Source: Sphingomonas sp. S2M10
GTDB lineage: Bacteria; Pseudomonadota; Alphaproteobacteria; Sphingomonadales; Sphingomonadaceae
DNA: 64,000 nt
Reading direction: 5' to 3'
Assembly (NCBI RefSeq): GCF_012650175.1
Contig: NZ_JAAILI010000050.1
Span: 1 to 64,000 of the forward strand
Shown in pieces: positions 44,696-52,760 of this stretch. Within the stretch, counting starts at the first letter, position 1, and each line of letters starts with the position of its first letter. The notes under the pieces are model-generated. The model saw nothing but the letters and a program-made list of their open reading frames with translations, had not been told where the DNA came from and did no database searches. A program made the position numbers and the translations under genes.

Positions 44696-45409
44696 GTGAG
44701 CGTTGAGCGCATTCCGCTCCCGTCCTTTCCCAGACCGCGCCGGGCGCCGATCGACGCCAGCGGCTTGCAACGCTGCGGCATTTCGCTGCGCGCGGCCGCG
44801 CGGGAAGACCTCCCCCTGCTGGCGGGCCTGTATGCGCAGCTTCGCATGCCCGAGCTGCTGTTCCAGCCCTGGTCGCAGGCGGAGAAGCAGGGCTTTGTCG
44901 ACGATCAGTTCCGGCTCCAGCACCGCCATTTCGTCCGCCGGTACGCACGCGCGGACTTCTGGCTGCTGTTGCGGAACGACACGCCGATCGGGCGGCTGTA
45001 CCTCGATCGGAGCGCTGCTGAATGGAGCATTGTCGACATTCTGCTGGCCACGAACTGGCGGGCGCAAGGTATCGGGACGCAGTTGATCGCCTGGGTGCAG
45101 CAATGCGCGACCGCCGCCGGTGCACGCGGCGTGGCGCTGACGGTTGCCGTGGACAATCGGCGCGCGCACGCGCTCTACACGCGCCTCGGCTTCGACGCTG
45201 CAGACGGCGGAGACGGTATCCACCAGCCGATGCGCTGGCGGCCCCCCCTCAGCCCCCTCCGTGTAGCTGCGACTCGAGCCACGGGCTCACCTCGGCGTCG
45301 ATCACCAGATGGATGCGTGCCTCGCTGCCCCCGTTCTCGACCCGGTGCGGATCGCTCAGGCGAAGATACCAGACCTCGCCCGGCGCCATCACCACCGGAC
45401 GGCGATTGA
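44696..45409 (+). CDS. GNAT-family N-acetyltransferase
   Basis: The product has 237 residues from GTG 44696. The acetyl-CoA loop is visible as NWRAQGIGTQLIAWV (R-x-Q-G-x-G type), with the later strand/helix VALTVAVDNRRAHALYTRLGFDAAD typical of GNATs. The substrate is unknown; being next to other modifying enzymes suggests a protein or peptide target (inference). The last ~50 residues are Arg/Pro-rich, lie beyond the fold, and overlap the convergent hydroxylase gene by about 160 bases. That tail is probably not conserved. Confidence 0.8.
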   Translation: MSVERIPLPSFPRPRRAPIDASGLQRCGISLRAAAREDLPLLAGLYAQLRMPELLFQPWSQAEKQGFVDDQFRLQHRHFVRRYARADFWLLLRNDTPIGRLYLDRSAAEWSIVDILLATNWRAQGIGTQLIAWVQQCATAAGARGVALTVAVDNRRAHALYTRLGFDAADGGDGIHQPMRWRPPLSPLRVAATRATGSPRRRSPDGCVPRCPRSRPGADRSGEDTRPRPAPSPPDGD

Positions 45410-45839
45410 CCTCGAACCGCACCTTCGAATTGGTGACGATCGGCGCGTGCAGGCGCACCATGCCTTCCTCCGCGGAAAGCCCTAGGTCACGATGCTCCAG
45501 GATCCGCGAGCCCGGCGCGAGCCGCATCAGCCGTACCGAGCGCAGGGGGCAGTCGAACCCGGCAAGCAGCGCGCGCAGATAGGGCGCGCGCTGCAAGGGC
45601 GGCGCATCGACAAAGTCGCGTGCGTCGGGCTGTGCGGCGATCATCAGGATCGGATGTTCGGCGCCTGCCGGGGACCGGAGCGGCATCACGTCCCATGCCC
45701 CGCTATAGTTGCTGGGCACGAAATGCGGCGTCCAGCGGATCGCGGCAAGCGCGGCGAGATCGGTGATGAGCCGTGCGGGATCGAAGGTCAGCGGCAAGCG
45801 CACGCGATCGGGATAGACGTGGCCCACTTCCGCTTCCAC
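45249..45839 (-). CDS. Aspartyl/asparaginyl beta-hydroxylase-like protein
   Basis: The product has 196 residues from GTG 45839, chosen because GAGGGAG sits 8 bases upstream. The double-stranded beta-helix pattern is present: FVPSNYSGAWDVMPLRSPAG, RLAPGSRILEHRDLGLS (iron-binding His and Asp), VRLHAPIVTNSKVRFEVN, and a distal DPHRVENGGSEARIHLVIDAEV (second His plus the Arg that would grip 2-oxoglutarate). These are the features of the Asp_Arg_Hydroxylase family. Likely substrates are Asp/Asn in repeat proteins or small peptides. It diverges from the sulfotransferase gene 82 bases away. Confidence 0.82.
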   Translation of the reverse strand: MEAEVGHVYPDRVRLPLTFDPARLITDLAALAAIRWTPHFVPSNYSGAWDVMPLRSPAGAEHPILMIAAQPDARDFVDAPPLQRAPYLRALLAGFDCPLRSVRLMRLAPGSRILEHRDLGLSAEEGMVRLHAPIVTNSKVRFEVNRRPVVMAPGEVWYLRLSDPHRVENGGSEARIHLVIDAEVSPWLESQLHGGG

Positions 45840-45921
45840 GCGGCACTCTCCCTCGTTCCGCCTTGCAGCGCCGCTGCTTGCAAATGCGCCGGTGCGTGCG
45901 ATCATGGGCCGGGGGAGAAGG

Positions 45922-47085
45922 ATGCGCAACGCATTGCACGCGTTCCAACGGCACGTGATGGCGGATCCCGGCCTGCAACGGCTGCTCGGCGCATGCGACC
46001 GCCCCGACGCCTTCTCGGCGCGCGCGCTGGCAGCGGCCGCCGGGCTGGGGCTGCAGCTCGCTCCGGAAGCGCTAGTGCCGCGCCCCCGCACCATGTCCGT
46101 CGCGCCGAGCCCCTGGTGGCCGCCGCACGAATGGCTGCCGGTCCGCATCGTCGACTCGGACGAGGGCCCGTTGGTGGACTGGGCCTATTTCGGCGACGAT
46201 CCGCTGACGGACAGCTTCTTCGACGAGACGGTGCGGCGCGTTACGGCGCTGCCGATCAACCGCGTCTTTCGCCACGTCACCAGCCTCGACGCCCTTCTCG
46301 ACGGCGCGCCTTGCGCCGACGTCGCTCCCTTGCGCGGCCTCGTCTACCACATGTCGCGCTGCGGATCGACGCTGGTCGCGCAGATGCTGGGCGCGCTGCC
46401 AGCAACGCTGGCCTTGTCGGAACCCGGCCCGTTCGACGCGGCCGTGCGGCTTGCCATGACCAGGGCGGACCTCGCCGGCCCACGCGGTTCATCGCTGCTG
46501 CGCGCAATGGTCGCCGCACTCGGCCGAAGGCGCGGCGGGGTAACCCAATGCTTTCTCAAGCTGGACAGCTGGCACATGCTGGCGTTCCCGCTGATCCAGG
46601 CCGCCTTCCCGAATGTGCCATGGGTCTATCTGTTCCGGGAGCCGGTGGAGGTACTCGTCTCCCAGATGCGGATGCGCGGCTATCAGACGGTACCCGCGCT
46701 CATGCCGAGCGGGCTGTACGGTCTTCAAGACGATGGTGCCGGACCGGAGGATCTGTGCGCCCGCATCTTCGCCGGCTTTCACGTGGCGGCGATCCGTGCA
46801 CTGGCCGATCCTCGCGGCATCGCGATCGACTATGCCGGCCTGCCGACCGCGCTGATGGACCGCATAGCCCCGCATTTCGGACTGTCCCCGACGCCTGCCG
46901 AGCGCACCGCGCTGGAACGCGCCGGCCACAGGAACGCGAAGGCACCGGCGGCCCCGTTCGTACCTGACGCCGCGCGCAAGCGGCAGGACGCCAGCGCGGC
47001 GACGCTCGAAGCAGCCCGCCGCCATCTTCGCGCGCTGCATGCCGAGCTTGCGGCAGTTGAGGCTGCGGCTGCATCGAGCGCGTGA
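45922..47085 (+). CDS. Sulfotransferase with N-terminal Nif11-like domain
   Basis: The product has 387 residues. Start ATG 45922 is preferred because GGGGGAGAAGG precedes it; in-frame ATGs at 45892 and 45904 lack a site. Residues ~1-50 (ALHAFQRHVMADPGLQRLL, then ARALAAAAGLGLQLAPEAL) resemble the Nif11 leader fold (helical 'f..a...dp.lq..l' followed by 'a...Gf....eel'). The rest is a sulfotransferase: the PAPS 5'-phosphosulfate loop is HMSRCGSTLVAQ (143-154), and a later 'VYLFREPVEVLVSQMRMR' resembles the 3'-phosphate motif. The C-terminal helix is Ala-rich. Nif11 domains usually mark leader peptides of modified natural products, so a fusion to a sulfotransferase is unusual. Confidence 0.72.
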   Translation: MRNALHAFQRHVMADPGLQRLLGACDRPDAFSARALAAAAGLGLQLAPEALVPRPRTMSVAPSPWWPPHEWLPVRIVDSDEGPLVDWAYFGDDPLTDSFFDETVRRVTALPINRVFRHVTSLDALLDGAPCADVAPLRGLVYHMSRCGSTLVAQMLGALPATLALSEPGPFDAAVRLAMTRADLAGPRGSSLLRAMVAALGRRRGGVTQCFLKLDSWHMLAFPLIQAAFPNVPWVYLFREPVEVLVSQMRMRGYQTVPALMPSGLYGLQDDGAGPEDLCARIFAGFHVAAIRALADPRGIAIDYAGLPTALMDRIAPHFGLSPTPAERTALERAGHRNAKAPAAPFVPDAARKRQDASAATLEAARRHLRALHAELAAVEAAAASSA

Positions 47086-47097
47086 TTCCGGCAGTAT

Positions 47098-47309
47098 CTA
47101 GGTTGCCGCTTCCTGGTGCATGGCCGCCAGGTCGGCGAGCAATCCCGCGCCTGTCGGCAGCCATTCGAGCCGCGCCTGGGTCCATTCGGCGCTCGCGCGC
47201 ATGTCCAGCCCGACAAACGCGGCCATCCAGCCGAAATGTGCCGGCATCTCGGCTGGAGAAAGCGACACGAGCGGCAGATCGAGGCCGGTGGCGAGCAGCG
47301 GCGCGAGAT
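47098..47309 (-). pseudogene. C-terminal remnant of an SDR/NAD-epimerase-like gene
   Basis: About 70 codons reading LNLAPLLATGLDLPLVSLSP...ALRLEWLPTGAGLLADL-style end without any N-terminal half. The tail 'R.EWLPTGAGLLADLAAMHQE' resembles the last residues of epimerase/SDR proteins (typically 'LGW.PTGPGLIADL'). The remnant starts immediately after the mipA stop codon on the same strand and has no start codon of its own. Most likely the rest was lost in a deletion that joined it to mipA. Confidence 0.6.
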
Positions 47310-48107
47310 TCAGAAGCGATAGGCGAGCATCAGGCCCGCGGTCGGCTGCCAGCGGCTGCCTTCGCGGGTGACCGGGCTGTCGGCCGCATCGCCGATCAGA
47401 TAGTTGGCGCCGGCATGGGCGATCACGCCCAGGTGGCGATCGAACCAATAGCCCGAGGTCACCCCGCCGCCGACGTCGCGCATCCCGGCGCCGGGACGAT
47501 AAGGCGCGAGGCCGCTCGCCGCCGCGCCAGCCGCGTCGATGCCGAAATAGGTGCGGGTATATTTCTCATCCGCCCAGGTCGTCCGCAGGTCGAAGGACAG
47601 GAACAGGTCGCGGCGCTGCACGGCGGCGTAGGAGGCGCTCGCCGTCGCGAGCAGGCCGTCATGCGTGTCCGACACGTCGTGCACGACGGACAGCTCCAGT
47701 TGCACCCCGCCCTGGCCCATGGCGTTGCCGCCGATGCGATAGCCGACAAAGCCGCCGGCCTCGACCGCGGTGCCGATCTCTGGAAGCCGCCCGACCCGCC
47801 CGTCCACATCCCGGCGCGACAGGCGCGGGCCGATCACCGGCCCGGCGACGAAGCGCGGATCGGCGACCAGATCGACGCGCGCGCCATTGCCGCGGAGCTG
47901 AAAGTTGACGCCGCGCCAGCGGATGTCGGCGGTCGCGAAGGGAAAGGGGCGGACGTCGCCGGCGCCGTCGAACTCGGGCACCACCCCGGCGCCGAGCGCC
48001 ACCATGCCATGGGCGCCGCCGTCCTCGGCAGGGGCTTGCTGGGCATGGGCGGCCGCGCTGGTCAGCGCGGTGGTCCAGGCGAAGGAAAGCAGCAGCAGAA
48101 CACGCAT
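47310..48107 (-). CDS. MipA/OmpV-family outer-membrane protein
   Basis: The product has 265 residues with a signal peptide (MRVLLLLSFAWTTALTSAAAHAQ). The barrel pattern ALGAGVVPEFDGAGDVRPFPFATADIRWRG near the start, and the final aromatic-ended strand (TAGLMLAYRF), are typical of MipA/OmpV proteins, which scaffold murein enzymes or form outer-membrane channels. RBS GAGGAG lies 8 bases before ATG 48107. The upstream 144 bases hold several hairpins. Confidence 0.85.
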   Translation of the reverse strand: MRVLLLLSFAWTTALTSAAAHAQQAPAEDGGAHGMVALGAGVVPEFDGAGDVRPFPFATADIRWRGVNFQLRGNGARVDLVADPRFVAGPVIGPRLSRRDVDGRVGRLPEIGTAVEAGGFVGYRIGGNAMGQGGVQLELSVVHDVSDTHDGLLATASASYAAVQRRDLFLSFDLRTTWADEKYTRTYFGIDAAGAAASGLAPYRPGAGMRDVGGGVTSGYWFDRHLGVIAHAGANYLIGDAADSPVTREGSRWQPTAGLMLAYRF

Positions 48108-48132
48108 CGTCGAAACTCCTCGTCATGGGGTA

Positions 48133-48243
48133 GCCGCCGGAGGCAGGGGAAGGCGCGGCCTCCGGCGGCGGTTCGAGGGAGCGCGCCGCCCAGGGGAAGG
48201 CGGTGGGCGGCCCCTCGCGGGATCTGCGGTCGGGATTCCGCAG
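48133..48243 (-). ncRNA. Cluster of hairpins with repeated C-rich loops upstream of mipA
   Basis: Three inverted repeats occupy the 144 bases between the MFS stop and the mipA start. Hairpin A is a perfect 12-bp stem GCCGCCGGAGGC (48133-48144 with 48158-48169). Hairpin B is a 7-bp stem (48185-48191 with 48205-48211). Hairpin C is CTGCGG/CCGCAG (48224-48229 with 48238-48243). On the minus strand the loops of A and B both contain CGCCTTCCCCT, although the stems differ. That points to a functional RNA, a 5' leader of mipA or a small RNA, with C-rich loops able to pair with ribosome-binding sites. Hairpin C could terminate the MFS transcript. Confidence 0.4.
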
Positions 48244-48251
48244 GCCCGATC

Positions 48252-49571
48252 TCAGGCCGTCGCCGGTTTCCCGGCTGCGGCGGCGATATGGCGGTTGGCG
48301 GCGAGCATGGCGGCGGCGGTCAGCACGCTGGCGATCGGCACCAGCAACAGGCCGAGCCGAAGGCCGTGGCGCACGCCCGCGTCGCCCGCGGCATCGCTCA
48401 CCGCGCCCACCAGCAGCGGCGCCATCGTCGGCCCCAGCAGTCCCGATGCGATCAGCACCATGCTCGACGCCATCGCCTGATGCCCCGCGCCGGCGACGAG
48501 ATGCGCGGCGCCGAAGGCCCCCGGCAGCATGAAGGCGAAGGAGAGCATGGTCGGCACGAACAGCGCGATCGAGAGCCAGCCGAGCGGCACGAACAGCGCG
48601 GCGCTGGCGGTGACGCCCGCCACGAGGAACAAGCGCGCCGGGGTGGCGAGCAGGCGGCGATTGCCCGCCTTGCGACGCCGATCGAAGTCGCGCCCGCCCA
48701 GCAACGTTCCGACCAGCCCCATGCTCCCCTGGAGCAGCCCGAAGGCGAGGCCCGCCTGCGACGCGCTGAACCCGTGGACACGGATCAGGAAGCTGGCGGT
48801 GAAGGCGTAGAAGGGTGCGGAGGCAAAGCCGACGCCGATCGCGGCGAGGAGCAGCCAGCGAAACGCGCGCGACGCCAGCAGCGCCCTGGCGGTTCGCAGG
48901 AACGGCACGGCGTCCCCATGCTGCCGCAGCGGCGGGGTCGGGCCCAGGGTGGCGACGAGGATCACCAACACGCCCCCCGCGATGCCGGCACCCAGCAGCG
49001 CCACCCGCCAGCCCTGCGCGTCGGCGATGGCGCCGCCCAGCGCGAAGCCCAGCATCGTGCCGAGCGGGATTCCCATCGAGAACAGCCCCAGCGCGCGGCC
49101 GCGGCGATCCGGTGCGATCCGGCGGGCGATCAGCGCGTGCGCGGCGGGGATGGCCCCGGCCTCCCCCAGCGCGACGCCGAAGCGGCTGGCGGCCAGCGCG
49201 GCGAAGCTCGTGGCGAGCCCGCCCAGCCCGGTCATGGCGCTCCAGACCAGGATGCAGCCGAGCAACACCAGCCGGGGCGAGCCACGATCGGCCGCGCGGG
49301 CAATCGGCACCGAGAAGAGCGCGTAGCAAAGCGCCGTTGCCACGCCCGTCACCAAACCGATCTGTGAATCGGTCAAATCAAGCTCGCGCTTGATCGGCTC
49401 TATCAAGATGAACGGCAATATCCTGTCCACCTGACAGACAATACTAACGAACAACAACGTCCCTATGAACCATATTTCCTGCAGACCGCGAAGGTAAATC
49501 ACTTTACTATTCACCTCCCCGAGCATGGAAGCTGGCAAAGATAGGCTTGACGGGGTCGCTGGATCTGTCAT
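48252..49571 (-). CDS. Major facilitator superfamily transporter (Spinster-like)
   Basis: The product has 439 residues with about 12 membrane segments. The MFS motif A between helices 2 and 3 is visible as RAADRGSPRLVLL, and the inner-face repeat in the second half is weaker. The N-terminus QVDRILPFILIEPIKRELDLTDSQIGLVTG is typical of Spinster-like/GlcNAc-type MFS members found in sphingomonads. The substrate is unknown. It is divergent from the AraC gene (52 bases between starts), which may regulate it. Confidence 0.82.
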   Translation of the reverse strand: MTDPATPSSLSLPASMLGEVNSKVIYLRGLQEIWFIGTLLFVSIVCQVDRILPFILIEPIKRELDLTDSQIGLVTGVATALCYALFSVPIARAADRGSPRLVLLGCILVWSAMTGLGGLATSFAALAASRFGVALGEAGAIPAAHALIARRIAPDRRGRALGLFSMGIPLGTMLGFALGGAIADAQGWRVALLGAGIAGGVLVILVATLGPTPPLRQHGDAVPFLRTARALLASRAFRWLLLAAIGVGFASAPFYAFTASFLIRVHGFSASQAGLAFGLLQGSMGLVGTLLGGRDFDRRRKAGNRRLLATPARLFLVAGVTASAALFVPLGWLSIALFVPTMLSFAFMLPGAFGAAHLVAGAGHQAMASSMVLIASGLLGPTMAPLLVGAVSDAAGDAGVRHGLRLGLLLVPIASVLTAAAMLAANRHIAAAAGKPATA

Positions 49572-49623
49572 GTTAGGGAGACACCTCGGCTTATCTGCGC
49601 CATCAAGTTAGAAGGTGTCTTCG

Positions 49624-50637
49624 ATGACCAGAATGCCGGAAACCGCGAAAATCTTGCCTTTTCCTCCAAATGGCGGCGCGCGCAGCCTATCCGCGCCTGC
49701 CCGGCCGATCGCGCCGCCGGAGGATCGCGCGGCGGCCGCCCTGCGGGACGCCGTGTACGCGCACATCGAAGCAGGCGGCGGCGGCGAGGGGCTGTTCCCG
49801 CTGCCGATGTCCGAGGTGCACGTCATCCGCGCGATGCGCCACGTCCCCGCGAACCGGCAGATCTATCGGCCGTCTTTGTGCGTCGTGGTGGAAGGGCTGA
49901 AGCAGATCGAGTTCGGCGACGACTCGCTCGAATATGGCGCGATGGAATGCCTGATCGTCAACATGGAGATGCCGGCCTCGGGCCGCATCGTCGGCGCCTC
50001 GCCCGGGGAGCCGTTCGTGGGCATGACGATCGACTTCAACCTGGACCTGCTGCGCGACGTGCTCCAGCAGCTCGAACAGCGGCCCAAGCCCGGCAAGCAT
50101 GACGGACCGAGCATCTTCGTGACCCGGGTGACCGACTCGCTTGCCGATTGCCTCGTCCGCATGCTGCGGCTGACGAAGACGCCCGAGGCGGTGCCCATCC
50201 TGTTCCCGCCGCTGATGCGCGAGGTCTATTACTGGCTGCTGACCGGCCCGCTGGGCGGCGAGATCTGCAAGCAGCTCATCGCCGACACGCATCTCGAGCG
50301 GATCACCCGCGCGATCCGGCTGCTGCGCGAGCGCTTCGCCGAGAAGCTGCGGATCGAGGATCTCGCGGACGTGGCGGGAATGAGCCCCTCCTCCTTTCAC
50401 CAGCATTTCAAGACGCTCACGCTGATGACGCCGATCCAGTTCCAGAAGCAGTTGCGGCTGATGGAGGCGCGCCGGCTGATGCTGGACGATGCGGCGAACG
50501 TGACCGCGGCGGCCTATCAGGTCGGCTATGAAAGCACGTCGCAGTTCACCCGCGAATATAGCCGCACCTTCGGCATCGCGCCGAAGCGTGACGTGCTCGA
50601 GCGCAAGGCGCTGATCGCGGCGGTGTCCGGGCGGTAA
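49624..50637 (+). CDS. AraC-family regulator with AraC_N sensor domain
   Basis: The product has 337 residues. ATG 49624 is chosen because AGAAGG lies 8 bases upstream; GTG 49615 overlaps that site. The N-terminal half (RHVPANRQIYRPSLCVVVEGLKQIEFGDDSLEY; MEMPASGRIVGASPGEPFVGMTIDFNLDLL) is the AraC_N cupin-like domain. The C-terminal DNA-binding domain (EDLADVAGMSPSSFHQHFKTLTLMTPIQFQKQLRL; AAYQVGYESTSQFTREYSRTFG) is complete. It probably regulates the downstream SDR and/or the divergent MFS gene. Confidence 0.88.
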   Translation: MTRMPETAKILPFPPNGGARSLSAPARPIAPPEDRAAAALRDAVYAHIEAGGGGEGLFPLPMSEVHVIRAMRHVPANRQIYRPSLCVVVEGLKQIEFGDDSLEYGAMECLIVNMEMPASGRIVGASPGEPFVGMTIDFNLDLLRDVLQQLEQRPKPGKHDGPSIFVTRVTDSLADCLVRMLRLTKTPEAVPILFPPLMREVYYWLLTGPLGGEICKQLIADTHLERITRAIRLLRERFAEKLRIEDLADVAGMSPSSFHQHFKTLTLMTPIQFQKQLRLMEARRLMLDDAANVTAAAYQVGYESTSQFTREYSRTFGIAPKRDVLERKALIAAVSGR

Positions 50638-50751
50638 CGCCCGTCGGCCCCAGAAAGCGAGGATCGGACAGGTTTTCTGTGGCTTCGGGCAAGCGGGGCG
50701 CGGCGGCGTCCCGCTATTGCGGCGGCAGTTACACGCAATGCGAGAATAGGC

Positions 50752-51666
50752 ATGAACCGCTGGACCGCCGCCCATATCCCCCCGCAGCATGGCCGCTCGG
50801 CGGTCGTAACCGGCACCGGAGGGCTGGCCCTGGAGATTGCGCGCGCGCTCGCCGGCGCAGGCGCCGCGGTGGTGATCGCCGGCCGCAATCCCGAAAAGGG
50901 CGCGCAGGCGGTCGCCGCCGTGGAAGCAGCGGCTCCAGACGCAACCGTGCGGTTCGAACTGCTCGACCTCGCCAGCCTGGAGTCGGCGGCACGGTTCGCG
51001 CAGCGGCTGGCCGAGCAGCAGGCGGGGCTTGACATCCTCATCAACAACGCCGCGGTCATGGCCCCGCCGACGCGGCTGGAGACCGGCGACGGCTTCGAAC
51101 TGCAGTTCGGCACCAACTATCTCGGCCATTTCGCGCTCACCGCCCGGCTGCTGCCCCTGCTCAAGCGGGGGTCGCAGCCGCGGGTGGTTACGCTGAGCAG
51201 CGTCGCCGCGCGCGGCGGCACGATCGCGTTCGACGACCTGCAGGCCGAGCGCGGCTACCGGCCGATGCCGGTCTACAGCCAGTCCAAGCTGGCCTGCCTG
51301 ATGTTCGCCCTGGAGCTCAGCCGGCAAAGCCGGTGGCACGGCTGGGGCATCGCGAGCGTGGCGGCGCATCCCGGCATCACCCGTACGGACCTGATCATGA
51401 ACGGTGCAGGCCCGAAGAGCATGCAAGGCCGGCTGCGGCGCTTCCTGCCCTTCCTGTTCCAGCCCGCCTGGCAAGGCGCGCTGCCGACGCTGTTTGCCGC
51501 CACCGATCCTTCGGCGCAGGAGGGCGGCTATTACGGGCCCCATGCGCTGGGCGGCACGCGCGGCTATCCCGCGCTCGAAAAGCCCCCGGCGCCTGCCTTG
51601 GACGGCGCCGTGGCAGCACGCCTGTGGGAGGAATCGTGCAGGCTCGCAGGCGTCCGGTTCGCATGA
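50752..51666 (+). CDS. Short-chain dehydrogenase/reductase (retinol dehydrogenase-like)
   Basis: The product has 304 residues with an SDR fold. The usual TGxxxGxG motif is modified to TGTGGLALE (residues ~20-28), NNAAVM is present, and the catalytic set is Ser in TLSSVAA and YSQSK. The C-terminal part (GGYYGPHALGGTRGYPALEKPP) resembles the 'protochlorophyllide/retinol' SDR group. It lies 114 bases after the AraC gene on the same strand. The substrate is unknown. Confidence 0.85.
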   Translation: MNRWTAAHIPPQHGRSAVVTGTGGLALEIARALAGAGAAVVIAGRNPEKGAQAVAAVEAAAPDATVRFELLDLASLESAARFAQRLAEQQAGLDILINNAAVMAPPTRLETGDGFELQFGTNYLGHFALTARLLPLLKRGSQPRVVTLSSVAARGGTIAFDDLQAERGYRPMPVYSQSKLACLMFALELSRQSRWHGWGIASVAAHPGITRTDLIMNGAGPKSMQGRLRRFLPFLFQPAWQGALPTLFAATDPSAQEGGYYGPHALGGTRGYPALEKPPAPALDGAVAARLWEESCRLAGVRFA

Positions 51667-51712
51667 GCTGTCTCCCGCATGGCCCGGTTCGCAGGGGGCG
51701 GCCAGGGTCGGC

Positions 51713-52618
51713 TTACAACCGACCCTCTGACTGAAGGCGCTCGAACAACGCGGCCAGCCAGTCGGCGAACACCCTTGTCCGCGGCGACACGGTGCGGTGG
51801 CCGGGATGGAGCACCGATATCGGCATGGGCGGCGGCGAAAACGGTTCGAGCACGGGAACCAGCGCGCCTGCATCGATCTGGTGCTGCACGCGATAGCGCG
51901 GAACCTGGATCAGCCCGAAACCGGCGACGCCCGCCGCCGTGTAGAGTTCGGCGCCGCGCACGGTGACGTCGAACGGTAGCAGTATCTCGCGCGTTGCCCC
52001 GTCGACCATGAAGTCGAGGGCGTAAGGCTGGCCCGAGGCGGAAGCGGCGTACGCGACCATCCGATGCCCGGTGAGATCGTCCAGCGCCGAGGGAACACCG
52101 AAACGGTCCAGATAGCCGGGACTCGCCAAGGTCGCCTGCTGGGATTCCGCCACCTTTCGACCAACGAGCGACGAGTCGGGCAGGACCCCCGCCCGCAGCA
52201 CGCAGTCGATACCCTCCTCGATCAAATCCACCATGCGATCGGTCTCGCTCAGCCGAAGCTCGATCGCCGGATGCTGCCGCAGGAACTCGGGAAGCGCCGG
52301 CAGAATGAAGAACCGCGCGAGCGTGCCCTGCATGTCGACGCACAACGGCCCCTTGGGTTCGGATGGTCGAAATCCGCTTTCGATCTCGTCGAGGTCCGCA
52401 AGAAGCTGGATGCATCGCCCATAATAGATGGTGCCATCGTCCGTCGGCCGGACGGCGCGGGTCGTGCGTTCGAGAAGGCGCGTGCCCAGGTGCCCTTCCA
52501 GTTCCTGGATGGCGCGCGTGACCGTGGCGCGGGGGAACCCCAAGTCTCTCGCGGCACCCGCGAAATTCCCTCGTTCCACGATCCGGACAAAGAGCCGCAT
52601 GGTTTCGAAGCGATCCAT
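51713..52618 (-). CDS. LysR-family transcriptional regulator
   Basis: The product has 301 residues with start ATG 52618 (a longer frame upstream is not coding-like). The N-terminal winged HTH is clear (MRLFVRIVERGNFAGAARDLGFPRATVTRAIQELE). The effector domain contains IELRLSETDRMVDLIEEGIDCVLRAG. It diverges from the DoxX gene 142 bases away, the usual arrangement for a LysR regulator and its target. Confidence 0.88.
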   Translation of the reverse strand: MDRFETMRLFVRIVERGNFAGAARDLGFPRATVTRAIQELEGHLGTRLLERTTRAVRPTDDGTIYYGRCIQLLADLDEIESGFRPSEPKGPLCVDMQGTLARFFILPALPEFLRQHPAIELRLSETDRMVDLIEEGIDCVLRAGVLPDSSLVGRKVAESQQATLASPGYLDRFGVPSALDDLTGHRMVAYAASASGQPYALDFMVDGATREILLPFDVTVRGAELYTAAGVAGFGLIQVPRYRVQHQIDAGALVPVLEPFSPPPMPISVLHPGHRTVSPRTRVFADWLAALFERLQSEGRL

Positions 52619-52728
52619 GCACGCTCGGATGCGCCGATCCGCAGCGCAGAGCAACCGCGATTGTTGTCCTTGATGGAATGGCCTATTCAATCTTAGCCGC
52701 TTGAGGCACCCTGCTCGCACGATATTGT

Positions 52729-52744
52729 TGTTTCCAACGAAACA
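52729..52744. promoter_or_regulatory. Dyad TGTTTC-N4-GAAACA in the LysR/DoxX intergenic region
   Basis: TGTTTC (52729-52734) and GAAACA (52739-52744) form a perfect 6-bp inverted repeat, 16 bases before the DoxX start and within the LysR-DoxX spacer. The AT-rich stretch just before it (ATATTGTTG) suggests a promoter. It is a candidate operator; its closeness to the start codon argues for repression or for a short leader. Confidence 0.35.
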
Positions 52745-52760
52745 CATCGAGGAGTTGGAC

